Assembly (NCBI RefSeq): GCF_018873765.1
Contig: NC_057918.1
Span: forward strand, 64,296,871-64,360,870
DNA: 64,000 nucleotides
Direction of reading: 5' to 3'
Source of the DNA: Telopea speciosissima
Taxonomy: Eukaryota > Streptophyta > Magnoliopsida > Proteales > Proteaceae
Positions 32,893 through 44,387 of the stretch are shown one piece after another. The notes below the pieces were generated by a model that was not told the origin of the DNA, did no database searches, and saw only the letters and a list, made by a program, of their open reading frames with translations. Position 1 is the first letter of the stretch, and each line of letters begins with the position of its first letter. The position numbers and the translations under genes are program-made.

Positions 32893-33345
32893 TAAGCTTC
32901 AAAATATTGTCACTTTAGATGAGAAATAGGAATGTTTGTGATGAACTTTGTAACTTTTATCAAAAGAGGAACAAGGTTCCACAACCAAACAGTTTTAGTG
33001 GGAGTGGTAATAATACCAAGTAGGAATTAGGTAGTACTTTCATAAGCTTCAAAATATTGCTATTCCGGGTGAAATAGGAAGGAACGCCTGTGATGGGAAT
33101 CATTATCCCCTCCAATTCACTGTTCCTTTCAATTCCTCATATGGGGGTAAAAATGACCATCCTACCCCTGCCTGAAAACACTGCCCAAGTTGGGGTTCGC
33201 TCCCCCTTATTAAAGGAATTGGAGGAATTGGAAGTGATAATTATTCTTAGGATGGATTTCGTAACTTTCATCAAAAGAGGAACAAGGTTCCATAACCAAG
33301 CAACTTTAGTGGGAGTGGTAATATTACCAAGAAGCTCCTTGTTGC
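32893..33345 (+). repeat. Tandem duplication, second copy split by a MITE
   Basis: Copy 1 (about 32893-33034) and copy 2 (about 33041-33094 plus 33251-33345) share CATAAGCTTCAAAATATTG and ATCAAAAGAGGAACAAGGTT. The interrupting block is the MITE at 33095-33250. Confidence 0.75.
33095..33250. mobile_element. MITE-like insertion, Mutator/other type unresolved
   Basis: The left GGGAATCATTATCCCCTCCA and right GGAATTGGAAGTGATAATTA ends are imperfect inverted repeats. The element interrupts one copy of a local duplication, so the uninterrupted copy defines the insertion. Flanks GATG/GATG give only a short possible duplication. Confidence 0.6.
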
Positions 33346-33876
33346 ATAACCAGATTTCCTCAATATTTTGCCGTAAATGAGTAGCGTGATTGAGTCTCCA
33401 TGCAAGACTAAAAATCTCTAGCTCCAAAAAATGGTTAGTTTCCAAGTACCCTACAGCTATCAAAACAAGATGTCCTTCCAACAAGATTTCATTCTAGAGT
33501 TAGTGAATCCACAGATTCCATTACTACGTTTAATTCCAAGTCAGTGGGCTTGTTGGATAAGTGGATTGTTTTGTTTATATTCGGGGCAACCTTATATTTG
33601 ATGGGTTTCCTTACCACCTAAACGTATCCATAATATATATAGATAGATCTCAAAGGTGAGACAGATACATTGTGTTTATCAAATTAAAAGGAGATTTGAC
33701 AGTTTAAGAATTAAGTTAAAAGAGTCATTTGATTTGCATAATTTTGATATGACTTAGTGGTTTTAATTGTTGATATCTTTTTTATCTTGATTGATAGAAA
33801 GCAGTCTTTTTCAATTGAACGTTTAAAACACATAGCTTTAGAGTTACAAGTCTCTAACAAACCACGGGTCTTAATT
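33346..33876. other. No gene assigned
   Basis: A minus-strand frame (33484-33137) reads LEGHLVLIAVGYLE and SLAWRLNHATHLRQN, but it overlaps the MITE and duplication. It could be a LINE RNase H remnant; the match is too weak to call. The rest is AT-rich. Confidence 0.35.
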
Positions 33877-34070
33877 TCTTACCATATGAGTTTTCATGCC
33901 TACCCCATGACTAGGATAATTGATCCTGTAACATATTCTTAGGAACAAATTAGGCTCTTTCCATATTTGTTGGGTGATTGACCCTCACATTATTTTATAG
34001 ATATACTACTCATTACATCAATGATAGATACAGAAAATTCAATCCCATATTTTATGTCATCTCCTTAACA
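33877..34070 (+). repeat. 5' LTR of copia-2
   Basis: The LTR begins TCTTACCATATGAG, with the expected TG apparently mutated to TC in both copies, and ends TCCTTAACA right before the primer-binding site. It is the same length as the 3' copy. Confidence 0.9.
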
Positions 34071-34114
34071 TGGTATCAGCCTAACCTTTTCTGGTTTTCC
34101 ATTTTTCCTTCATC

Positions 34115-34774
34115 ATGCCTGGAGATGATTCATCTTCAACCTCTACGGCAATACTTGCCACACCCACCGCAGCCATACCTGCTCATTCTCCGTATTTCCT
34201 GCATTCATCGGATCAGCCTGGCACTCCTCTCGTCACCCCTGTCCTTGATGGTAACAATTTTCCGACTTGGCATCGTGCTATAGTCATGGCGTTGGAGGCC
34301 AAGAACAAACTGCAGTTCCTCGATGGTTCTTTGCCTAAACCCGCCTCTGATTCTCCTGATCCCCCACACTGGACTCGCTGCAATAGCATGGTGAGGTCTT
34401 GGATTGTTCACTCCATTGTTCCTAATATTGCTCATAGCATACTTTGGGTCGACTCGGCTCGTGATGCCTGGCTCGACCTTCATGATCGATTTTCTCAAAA
34501 GAATGCACCCCGGATCTTTGAAATTCGCCGGTCCATCTCCACTTTGAGTGAAGGTCTTGACTCCATCTCTATCTATTATACTAAAATGAAGAGTCTTCGC
34601 GATGCGCTTTCATCATACAGGGCCATGCCCACTTGCACTTGTGGCACTGCCACCACTCTCCAAAGCCATGTCGAGACTGATTCCTTAATGGATATTTTGC
34701 AAGGACTCCATGAATCCTACTCCGTTGTTCGCAGCCAAATTTTGCTTATGGATCCATTGCCCACCATTGCCTAG
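34115..34774 (+). pseudogene. copia-2 gag frame
   Basis: The 219-codon open frame starts at an ATG 45 bases after the 5' LTR. It has the gag pattern of plant copia elements (GNNFPTWHRAIVMALEAKN, LDLHDRFSQKNAPRIFEIRR, SISIYYTKMKSLRDAL). It stops at TAG 34772, whereas the family continues straight into the zinc knuckle, which appears in the next frame segment at about 34910-34970 as CDFCGKDGHSEAHC (C-x2-C-x4-H-x4-C). Confidence 0.85.
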
Positions 34775-37700
34775 GCATATTCTCTTTTATTGCAAGAAGA
34801 AAGCCAACGATCGATCCATGCCCTCCCATCTTCTCAGGTGGAACATGCCGCCATGGCCACAGGTTATTCTAAGGGCTCCACTGCACGTTCCAATAGGCCT
34901 GCTTATCATTGTGATTTTTGCGGCAAGGATGGTCATTCCGAGGCACACTGTTTTAAAAAGCATGGGTACCCTGACAACCGCACTGGTCGTCCCACTCCTA
35001 AGACCACCACCGCACCCCGTGGTGCTACACGCCCATCCTCTCTGATTGTCGAGGCCTCCAGCTCTTCTGCACCGACCTTGTCTGCTGCCCAGATTGAGCA
35101 GTTATTGGCTCTCCTACCTGTTGGTAATCCTCATCCTCTCACAAACCTTGCAGGTAGCATTTGTCTAGCATCCTCTTTAGGCTCTAATCCTTGGATAATT
35201 GATTCCGGCGCAACGGATCATATATTCTCTGATTTATCATTATTTTCCAGTATTTCTAATCCTATTTCTCCATTACACATTACATTACCCAATGGTACCC
35301 AAACACCTGTTGTTCATATTGGTACTGTTATTTTATCTCCCACTTTCATTCTTGAAAATGTTCTCTATGTTCCTACCTTTCGGTTCAATTTACTTTCAAT
35401 TCCTGAAATTACTTCTACCATTTCTTGTGAAGTTAATTTTTCTTCCACTCCTTGTGCTTTTCAGGACCCTCGATCGAAGAGGATTTTTGCGATGGGTAAA
35501 CGACATGGCGATCTCTACTACTTAGATGCTTCTCCATGCCCGATTATTGCAGCTTTTGGATCGTCTAATGATTTATGGCATTGCCGCCTGGGTCACCCGG
35601 GTTCCTCTGTTCTCCCTTCTTTAAAACTTTTAGATCCGGATATTTTTTTTAATAATAATAAGCAATGCCCCTGTGCTATTTGTCCTCTTGCTAAGCAGCA
35701 GTGCCTGCCATTTCCAAATAGCTCTATTTCTACCACTGCATGCTATGATATGATTCACTTGGATGTTTGGGGACCATATCGTACCCCCTCTTTATTTGGA
35801 GCACGATATTTTTTAACTATTGTCAATGACTTTTCTTGCAGCACTTGGCTGTACCTTATGCAAACAAAAACTGAAATTCCAACTTTGGTTCAGGCCTTTT
35901 TTGCTATAATTCAAAGATAATTTGGTGTCACAATAAAAATTATTCGCTCCGACCAAGGTACTGAGTTCTTAAATCATCCCATCAACCAATTTTTTCAACA
36001 ATTAGGGGTTATCCATCACTTGAGTTACGTTTCCACCCCACAATAGAACGGAGTGGTGGAACGCAAGCATAGACACCTTCTCACTGTTGTTCGGGCGCTA
36101 CGTTTTCAAGCTCATTTACCATTACAGTTTTGGGGCGACTGTGTGCTCACCGCTACACACCTTACCAATCGACTACCCACCCCTGTGTTGCATGGGAAGA
36201 CGCCTCATGAATTATTGTTTGGTATAAAACCCAGTTTCTCTCACCTACAACTGTTTGGTTGCCTTTGCTTTGCCCGTAACACTGTAGCCTAACACAATTT
36301 TGATAAAAGAGCATCGCCTGGGGTTTTTTTGGGCTATCCATTTGGCCAAAAGGGTTATCGTATTTATGACTTAGATTCCAAAAAAATTGTGGTATCCCAT
36401 GACGTCACCTTTCATGAGAACATATTCCCCTTGTAGACCGCTCCTTCTCCTACACCCCTGGTATACCCCATTGTGACGATTGAGGTTGATACGGATGATT
36501 TATAAATTCTCGGTACCCCTTCCCCACTTCCATCTAATTCATCCCAGATCTCCTCCTCGGCCGATTCCCCTCCCTCACCACCCTCTCCCACCCCTCCTTT
36601 ACCCCCTCCTCGTCCCCAACGCAATTGGGTCCCACCCAAGCATCTCAATGATTATCATGTCTCGTTTATTCCTTTGCAATTACCCTCTTCGGCATTGGTC
36701 CAAGGTACTTCCGACCCTCTTAGCAGTTATTTACAATATAATTGTTTCTCCCAAAAACATGTTGCCTTCCTTTCCTCTCTTGCTAGCACAGGTGAACCTG
36801 CAACCTTTGCCGAGGCCATGAAATATCCACAATGGCGTGATGCGATGCAAGCTGAAATTGCAGCCCTATCTGAGAATAATACCTGGTCTCGGGTGCCCTT
36901 ACCCCAAGGAAAAAAACCGACTAGGTCCAAATGGGTATTTAAGATCAAGTGCCGTTCTGATGGTTCCATAGAGCGTTACAAAGCTCACATTGTCGCCAAG
37001 GGGTACAATCAGGTAGAGGGCATTGACTATCATGATACTTTCGCCCCTGTCGCCATGCTAGTGACTGTCCGCACTCTTATTGCTATGGCTTCTGTTCAGG
37101 GCTGGTTATTACATCAAATGGACGTTCACAATGCATTCTTACATGGGGACCTTGAGGAGGATGTCTATATCACACCACGCCCCGGATATCGTCGAAAGGG
37201 GGAGAATATTGTTTGCAAGTTTACTAAGTCCTTATATGGTTTAAAACAGGCATCGCGCCAGTGGTTTTCCAAGTTCTCAGGTGCCCTTATACAGTTTGGG
37301 TTTTCTTAGTCTCAGGCTGACCATTCTTTATTCATATTACGGAGGAATAACGAATGTGTCTATATAGTGCTTTATGTGGATGATATCATCATCACTGGCA
37401 CCTCTGCTACATTGAACTATTCAGTCAAAGATTTCCTATTTCAACATTTCACCATCAAAGATCTTGGTCCTTTAAAATATTTTTTGGGCATTGAGGTTGC
37501 CCGCTCCTCCAAAGGAATATATCTTTCTCAACGGAAATACGTTTTGGACATTTTGTCAGATTGTGACCTCACGGGGAGCAAACCCGCGAACACGCCTATG
37601 GAGTAGAATTTACGTCTCACAGATTCCAATGGGGATTTATTACCAGATCCATCTCTTTATCGCCGACTCATTGGGCGCTTAATTTATCTCACTGTCACCC

Positions 37701-38335
37701 GCCCTGAGATTGCTCATACAGTTAACATTCTCAGTCAATTTATGCACCAGCCCCGCCAACAACATTTAGATGCTGCGCATCGATTGCTCCATTTTTAAAA
37801 GCATCACCAGGGTAAGGGATATTTTTTTCTTCAACTACTTCGCTCCAGCTCTATGAGTACTGTGATTCTGAATGGGCCACGTGTCCTATGACTCGCCGGT
37901 CCATGACTGGCTACTACATCCTACTGGGTTCTAGCCCAATTTCATGGAAGACAAAGAAGCAGACTACAGTATCACGTTCTTCTACGGAGGCCGAGTATCG
38001 GGCCATGGTCGTTGCAACTTGTGAGATATCTTGGTTGACTACCTTGTTGACTGACTTAGGGATTCCTCCTACATCCCCCACACCGCTATATTGTGACAAT
38101 CAGGCGTCCATTCATATAGCCTCTAATCCTGTTTTTCACGAACGCATCAAGCACATTGAAATAGACTGCCATGTGGTTCATGAGAAACTCCAACAAGGCC
38201 TTATTCGCCCTACAAAGGTTCCTAGTTCTGATCAACTGGCCAACCTATTCACCAAGTCACTCGGACGGGAACCGTTTCATCACCTAAGTTCCAAGTTGGG
38301 CGTTTGTAACCTGCACGCTCCAACTTGAGGGGGAG

Positions 38336-38529
38336 TCTTACCATATGAGTTTTCATACCTACCCCATGACTAGGATAATTGATCCTGTAACATATTCTTA
38401 GGAATATATTAGGCTATTTCTATATTTGTTGGGTGATTGACCCTCACATTATTTTGTATATATACTACTTATTATATCAATGATAGATACAGAAAATTCA
38501 ATCCCATATTTTATGCCATCTCCTTAACA
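38336..38529 (+). repeat. 3' LTR of copia-2
   Basis: It directly follows the polypurine tract and matches the 5' LTR except for 10 substitutions with no indels. It is followed by TAATC, close to the TAATT before the 5' LTR. Confidence 0.9.
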
Positions 38530-38600
38530 TAATCATTCATATCTAAATGGCTCTGATGGTCAACAACCAAGTGGGTAGGAGTTTTGAGAATAACTTTAGC

Positions 38601-39024
38601 TAGGGGTGTAAGTTTGGCCCTGTTGGCCCGAACCCGCCCTGGCCTGCCCTGAGTCCGAACAAGGCCTAGGCTGAGATATTAGGCCCTGAGGGCGGGTCAG
38701 GGCTAGAAATTTTTGACCCTGAGTCAGGGTCGAGTCGGGCCAGGGTTGAGGTCTAGAACTAAGCCTAGCCCGACCCTATTTTAAGTTATTACACTATTAT
38801 TTTACGTAAAATTGGTAATTTTCTCCCTAGCCCATTCTAGCCCATGCATTTCCTTCCCTCTCCTCATGATCAGGGTTAGCCCGGGCCGACCCTAAGGGCA
38901 GGCCAGGGTTGGATTTTTCTGGCCCTGAGTCAGGGTCGGGTCGAGCCTTGGCCCAGCTAAGAGGACTTAGGGTTGGGCTATGGTTCTATAAAGCCCAGCC
39001 CAACCCGGCCCTGTTGCAGCCCTA
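38601..39024. mobile_element. hAT-type non-autonomous element, 424 bp (hAT-A copy 1)
   Basis: The element starts TAGGGGTGTAAGTTTGGCCC and ends GGCCCTGTTGCAGCCCTA. ACTTTAGC (38593-38600) and GCTTTAGC (39025-39032) form an 8-bp duplication with one change, the hAT size. It is GC-rich with many GGGTCAGGGT/CCCTGACCC-type repeats and no ORF. It interrupts a LINE frame. Confidence 0.82.
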
Positions 39025-39746
39025 GCTTTAGCTATGTAGGAGGGGAAAAGGGACTTAACTTTATCAAAATTCCATCGATCACCTATTATCAAATCTTTGA
39101 CATAAGAAACACTACTACATAGCCCAAGATTACAAGGGAGTCTATAATCCTTAAGAGTAGGAACCCCAGGCTCACCCCAAACAGAAATGTGAGAATCGAT
39201 ACCGACCTTACGGCATACTAATTGTTTAACTAAGGGGATAACCTGACAAAATCCATCCAAAATGAGAGACCCTGTTTTTATTTATGGTTAATTGATCAAA
39301 GAGATTAGAGGAAGGATAATATATGGCCTTTCAAATTTGAGCCCACAACTCGTGAGGATGGTTATTAAACGCCAACCAAGCTTGATTAAGAGTCTATTGT
39401 GTGCAAAATTTTACATGTTGAAAAGTGTTCCAATGTTTTTTTTATGGAGAAAAGCATTAAAATTTTTTTCAACATATAAAATTTACATTTACGAAGTAAA
39501 ATTTACCAAGGAAAATTTTCCAGGCAAAATTTTACGCCGAAACAAACGTAGCCTATGTGAAAAAGAATGATGCATGGTTGTTGTGCACCCCTCACTGGCC
39601 CCTGCTGGTGTAGGGACCCACTCGACTGGGCAGCAAATCCTTCCCCATACTACTCTGAACCATAGTTGGAAAACCATATTTTATTGACTCGACTCGCCTT
39701 TTAGAAAACCTGGTGCCTCGGCCTGATCAGACCAAAGTCATGTTTT

Positions 39747-39975
39747 ATTTTTAATACAATAAATAGTTGTCACACCCACAAACTCAAAGCAAATGCATCA
39801 AAACAAGATTGTACCTTAAGTTTCCAAATTGATATCATGTGTGTGTTTGGTCATTTTTTTTTTTTTAATACAATAAATAGTTGTCACACCACAAACTCAA
39901 AGCAAATGCATCAAAACAAGACTGTACCTTAAGTTTCCAAATTGATATCATGTGTGTGGTGTGTGTGTGTGTGTG
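39747..39975 (+). repeat. About 115-bp tandem duplication with a (TG)n end
   Basis: AATACAATAAATAGTTGTCA occurs at about 39753 and 39868. The two copies run in parallel through GTACCTTAAGTTTCCAAATT to a GTGTGT stretch, expanded in the second copy (39951-39977). Confidence 0.85.
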
Positions 39976-40879
39976 CGTGTCCATTGTCCCTAGCCCGCCC
40001 GGTTACAACCCGACGTAGTCGATTTTTTAACTTGTAAACTTCCCCTCCCCTTCCCTCTCCCGATCTCTCATGTGTGGCTGTCAATATTTACTTGTAGGAT
40101 TCGTGCTACAAATGAAAATTAAGTTCTTTATGATTCAAGCATGTACCAAGTAAGACAAAATCATGTGATCTTAAATCTAAGCAAACCCACCAAATTAAGA
40201 AAATTGATTCATGAAAGACCCATTTAGCTATATTTTGAATTCAGATCGGGAAGAATAGTTTTAATCGGTCAAAATGACTTTATCCAAATAACCACAAAGA
40301 AATACTTGGAAGGCAACCATCAATGTTAACTTTGGTCTTTTATTTGTACAAGAACAGATTAATAATCTCATCATATGTATAATTAAGTAGATGATTTGAG
40401 GAAAAAAACAGTAAGAATCGGATGTTGGTGGAAAGACTGTGAGAGAGAGAACCTAGATTTGGAAAAGAACGACATCAAGCGTCACACTACTCAGAAATGG
40501 CTACACCATTTAAAGCCCGTTTAGATTTAAACAGGCCCATAGCCCAGTTTTACACCTTTTAAAGCCCAGTTAAGGGCCGATTACAGCCCAATTATAGCCT
40601 GAAACCCTACTTAGCCTGACCTAATCCGACAAGCCAGGCCCGAAGACTTAAACGGGTGGTCACGGTGCAGGCTTTAAGCACCCTGAGGAAGCACCACCAA
40701 GTAGAGATCTTTTTCCCTTATTTGTTTATTTATTTATTGGGCTGATGTTTTCTGTGCAGTAGTGCAGGCTGCGCCTAGACACATGGACTGACCATTCAGG
40801 GGCCGGGGTGGTCATTTCACCCACCCCCATGTGTTTGGGCGCAACCTACACAGCTGCATAGAGAACATTTGGCCTTATT

Positions 40880-41146
40880 TATTTTGGTAAGTGAGATGAT
40901 TTATTTTATTTTATTTATTTATTTTTTAGATGATTTATTTTCATTCATTGATATTTATGGTATTAAAGATGCTACATGGCAAGTTGATAGTTGTGAGAGA
41001 GAGAGAGAGAGAGAGAAAGAGAGATGGCTTATTTATTTATTTATTTTGGTAAGAGAAATGACTTATTTTCATTCATTGATATTTATGGTATTAAAGATGC
41101 CACATGACAAGTTGACGGTTCTTACCCAAAATAAAAAAAGTTGATA

Positions 41147-41184
<38 letters not shown>
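40880..41184 (+). repeat. Duplicated block, each copy ending in (GA)n
   Basis: TTTTCATTCATTGATATTTA and TGGTATTAAAGATGC are repeated at about 40938 and 41066. Each copy leads into AGTTG followed by a GA run (about 40994-41018 and 41149-41184). Confidence 0.8.
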
Positions 41185-41186
<2 letters not shown>

Positions 41187-41850
41187 ATGGGGCCCAAGGA
41201 GTATTTGTTTGGTCTTCACTGTTTTACATGTATGTATAAGTTTTAGTTTTACATTTATTAAGTGTTATTTATTTCATTTATTAATGTATTCACTCAATAG
41301 TCATCTACCTAAGTGGCCATTTGTGTATTTTAAAAATTGACAAAGACTCATCTAGTTAACAATGACTCAAGTAAAAAAACCAAGTCTTACTTGACTCGGA
41401 CGATTCATCACCGAGTCGCATCATTTTTCACCTTGGATAACTCTACATGACTCTTGGCTAGGTTTTCCAAAATCTTGACTCGACTCAAGTGATTCGATCG
41501 AGTCAAAACCTAGTTTTTCAATTATGTTCTAAACAAAGTTAATTTGTTGCCCCGACAAATCTTTAAAAAGGTTAATGAATGTCTTAATGGAATAAACATC
41601 ATTCTCATATATATGACAAAATATAAGAGTATCGTCAGCTAAAAAGAGATGGGAGATTATTGGGGCTCTCTCCTAGACTTACACACTTTAAACAAGTTAA
41701 GATCCTGGTGAACCTTAAAAAGCCTGAATAGCCCTTCCATAACTAAAATGAAAAAGTAGGGACTAAGAGGACATCCCGGCCGAATACCCCTAAATGGTTT
41801 AACCAAAATTACTCACATCCAATATAATAGAATAAGAACATGTAGAAATT

Positions 41851-42399
41851 ATATAAAATAGGGAAAAAGAATGCTAACCGCTATGATTCCTACACCGAGC
41901 CATAGGATTGCATGGATTTACCATTCAGCCCTCAGTGAAATAAAAAATCTCATTCAATTATATCTCTCTCTGCACGCTCTCATTGACTCTCGCACTGATG
42001 CAGGCGCTACCATGCTACATGACTAGGCAACGATCTCTTGCCTTATAGCTTATCATATCACATCAATGTTGATTAAACCTAAAATCTCAAAAATAGACTG
42101 AACAAAACCCACAGATAAGCTAGCTATATCACCTGAACCCTTCAAAAGATATCCAAAGTCATATTTTGATTTAAAGGGAGTGGACTAAAAAAAGAATATT
42201 ATTTGGTCACGTGGATCCTGCACCTAAACATAGGAGTGCACAAATTTACTGTCTAGCTCACTTGAAATAAAAAAAAAAAATCCATCTATATCAATGCCCC
42301 TAAGCGTACTCTCTCATTGACCACCGTACTAGTGCAAGGGCTACACGACCAAGCTGCCATGCCACACTCTTGGATGGAAAACTCTTCCCCTTAAGTTTT
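41851..42399. other. No gene seen
   Basis: AT-rich DNA between the LINE RT piece and the next MITE. CTCTCATTGACT-like phrases recur near 41975 and 42312 and suggest an old local duplication. Confidence 0.4.
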
Positions 42400-42402
42400 C
42401 TA

Positions 42403-42541
42403 GCTACGTTTGGATGTCAATAAGAGAAAAAACACAATATGACAAAAATCATGATAATGCAATTATTGATTTATGTATCTAGTTATCTCCCCAAATTTAA
42501 AATTTTTTGAATTTTCCTTTTTCTTGACATCCAAACATAAA
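42403..42541. mobile_element. Tourist-like MITE (about 139 bp)
   Basis: The left GCTACGTTTGGATGTCAA and right TTGACATCCAAACATAAA ends are inverted with few mismatches. CTA flanks both sides (42400-42402 and 42542-42544). Non-coding and AT-rich. Confidence 0.6.
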
Positions 42542-42639
42542 CTAAAGGTTTGAAATTTCAAATTGATTTATTCAATTTCCAAAATATTCATGAGGATCAT
42601 TTTTTTTAAAATTTTTTAAGAGCTTAGCTTTTTATAGGG

Positions 42640-42833
42640 ACATCAGTCTTAGACTGGTGGTTAGGACCACTGGTCATAACGGTGCTTGAGGTATGTTGGT
42701 CTCGAGTTTGAGACCCCTCCTTTCCTATCCCCCGCAGCAAATTAGATCTTTTTTGGAATAAGTGTTAGTCCTTCGTTGCCCCCTTGTGGGTCATCCTTAA
42801 TGGGCTAAATTCTAGTAAAAAAAATAAAAAATA
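42640..42833 (+). mobile_element. tRNA-derived SINE-like element with target duplication
   Basis: The head contains a Pol III-like region (GGTGGTTAGGACCACTGG, then GGTCTCGAGTTTGAGACC as a B-box-like arm). The tail is A-rich (AAAAAAAATAAAAAATA). Flanks CTTAGCTTTTTATAGGG (42623-42639) and CTTAGCTTTTAGGG (42834-42847) match except for a 3-bp indel, as expected for a SINE target duplication. Confidence 0.7.
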
Positions 42834-43049
42834 CTTAGCTTTTAGGGCCAAATTATCTGTTTTCAAAATTACTTGCAAAACCCTTAATACATGAATGTTT
42901 CAGGGTCTGATATAGTTGGCTCAAGATACCTAGTGGGGTTGAATCACCTTTTTCTTCTTCACTACTTTGTGATATATATGTGAAGTAAGCCCACGTCACT
43001 CTACAATCAATCCCCATTGTGTCTTCTGATTTTTATAGCCGTCAATCTA

Positions 43050-43185
43050 GAAGGGAATGTTCCATTGTAGTCGCGGTTTTCAGCCAAAAAATAGCCTCTC
43101 TGTTAAGTGGGGATAAGATTTGTGTACGACCCTCTTCAGACCCCACAATGGTGAAAACTTCGTGCACTGGTTATATTTTTTTAGT
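43050..43185 (+). mobile_element. Degenerate Au-type SINE
   Basis: TAGCCTCTCTGTTAAGTGGG, then ACCCTCTTCAGACCCCACAA and CTTCGTGCACTGG and a T-run, match the 3' half of the plant Au SINE and align with the better copy at 53055-53229. The 5' end is decayed. Confidence 0.65.
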
Positions 43186-43664
43186 CCATGTTTTCAACAC
43201 TGGCAGTTTGGCACGATGAAGAGACATTTACACATGGATATTTATGTCATGTGGTAATTTTTAAGAAGTCTAAACATTGTGGATATGTTGTCTATGGCAT
43301 CGTCTATTAATGGATTCATGTCGGACCAATCGAACTTCTTAAAGTGTCAATATGATGTTCTATAATTGTTTGATACAAACTCAATTCTATGCGAACCTAT
43401 TTAAAGAAAATTCACGATGGAAAAGATAAAAATTTAGTAAAAACACCCAAAACTTGTGGGTAGACTATTGTTATAGGTCATCAAATTAGAACATGTGAGA
43501 AATTCCATCTTTCCAATGACTAAAATTATCAAGAAATTAGTCACATGATAGAGAAAGTATTTCTTCGGGTATGAATACTTCTTGACCATTAACCGTCCCC
43601 AATAACCATATGGAAAAGATTCTTACGATTAAAAGCATGTGTTCTATCATATTGGGGATTTGAG
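43186..43664. other. No gene seen
   Basis: AT-rich DNA with only chance ORFs. Confidence 0.4.
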
Positions 43665-44215
43665 TAGGGCTACTGCAACAAGTCGGGTTGGGCTGGGGCT
43701 TTTTAAAACCCCAGCTCAACCATGAGTCCCCTTAGTTGGGTCTAGGCCCAGCCTGACCCTGACTCAAAGCCTAGAAGATCTAACCCTGACCCGCCCTAGG
43801 GTTGGGCCGGACTGACCCTGATTGGTCCTAATCATGGAGCAGGAGAAGGGAGAGATGCATGAACTGGACTGAGTTGGGGTGAAAATTATCAATTTTACAT
43901 AAAATAACACTATTATAAAATATATTATCACTTATTATCGTTATATATAATATATTATTATATAACAATATATGTGTGACGTACATTTAAAGTTTATAAT
44001 ATATATAGTATATCAATATATATTTTATAGTATAACTTAAAACAGGGTCAGGTTAGGTTGGGCCGGGCTCAATAGGCCTCAATCCTAGCCTGACCCAACC
44101 TTGACTTAGAGCTAGAAATTTTCAACCTTAAATCGCCCTTAGGGTCAGGTATCTCAGCCCAAACTCTGTTAGGGCTCAAGGTGGGTTCCCCCGACAAGGC
44201 CAAACTTGACCCCAA
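43665..44215. mobile_element. hAT-type non-autonomous element, 551 bp (hAT-A copy 2, inverted)
   Basis: It begins TAGGGCTACTGCAACAAG and ends GCCAAACTTGACCCCAA, which is the inverted orientation of the element at 38601. An exact 8-bp duplication GATTTGAG flanks it (43657-43664 and 44216-44223). A central AT-rich part (about 43880-44040) replaces a shorter one in copy 1. No ORF. Confidence 0.82.
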
Positions 44216-44387
44216 GATTTGAGAAAGGTTTATGTTACTTTGCTAATAGGAAGTGTGATTTTGCACAAAGGGTTGTTATTTTCTCATGTTTTCGTTTTTA
44301 TATATCTCCTGAAGGCAGGTCTGGTGGAATTGGATTATGGTGGCTCAAAATGGTTAGGCTTTCTGCCTTCTTATCTCTTCTTATTGT

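Larger units (their letters stand above)
33877..38529 (+). mobile_element. Nearly full-length Ty1/copia retrotransposon (copia-2)
   Basis: Two 194-bp LTRs (33877-34070, 38336-38529) bound the element. The primer site TGGTATCAGC (34071-34080) and polypurine tract GAGGGGGAG (38327-38335) are in place, and the flanks TAATT/TAATC look like a 5-bp duplication with one change. Inside, in copia order: gag; zinc knuckle; protease (WIIDSGATDHI, about 35190-35222); pre-integrase (DLWHCRLGHPG, about 35570); integrase ([12 protein letters not shown], about 36048); RT ([14 protein letters not shown] about 37121, YVDDIIITG about 37373); RNase H ([25 protein letters not shown], 37890-38010). Stops interrupt it near 34773, 35919, 36044, 36290, 36433, 37307, 37604 and 37797, so it is not autonomous. 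The hand-aligned LTRs differ at 10 of 194 positions. Confidence 0.95.
39396..41519. other. Repeat-rich DNA without a gene
   Basis: Contents: a MITE right end around 39530-39557 (GCAAAATTTTACGCCGAAAC, then AAACGTAGCC); the tandem duplication at 39747-39975; a hAT-like GC-rich patch at about 40478-40690 (AAAGCCCGTTTAG...CAGGCTTTAAGCACCCTGA) with no clear ends; and the duplicated (GA)n block at 40880-41184. Nothing coding. Confidence 0.5.
38535..41850 (-). mobile_element. Shattered L1-type LINE (RT and post-RT parts)
   Basis: Minus-strand pieces lie in ORF2 order. RT is at about 41850-41520 (RGIRPGCPLSPYFFILVMEG, then HLFLADDTLIFCH with the ADD catalytic box). Post-RT is at about 39395-39033 (LLIKLGWRLI, DGFCQVIPLVKQLVCRKVG, IDSHISVWGEPGVPTL, RWNFDKVKSLFPSYIAK). 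It continues at about 38600-38535 (VILKTPTHLVVDHQ) on the other side of the hAT element at 38601-39024. About 2 kb of other DNA separates the first two pieces. Treating them as one LINE is inference from order and strand. Confidence 0.7.

Noticed and set aside
33137..33484. Minus-strand ORF as a new gene
   Set aside because: It overlaps a MITE and a tandem duplication and has no recognisable domain; at most a LINE remnant.
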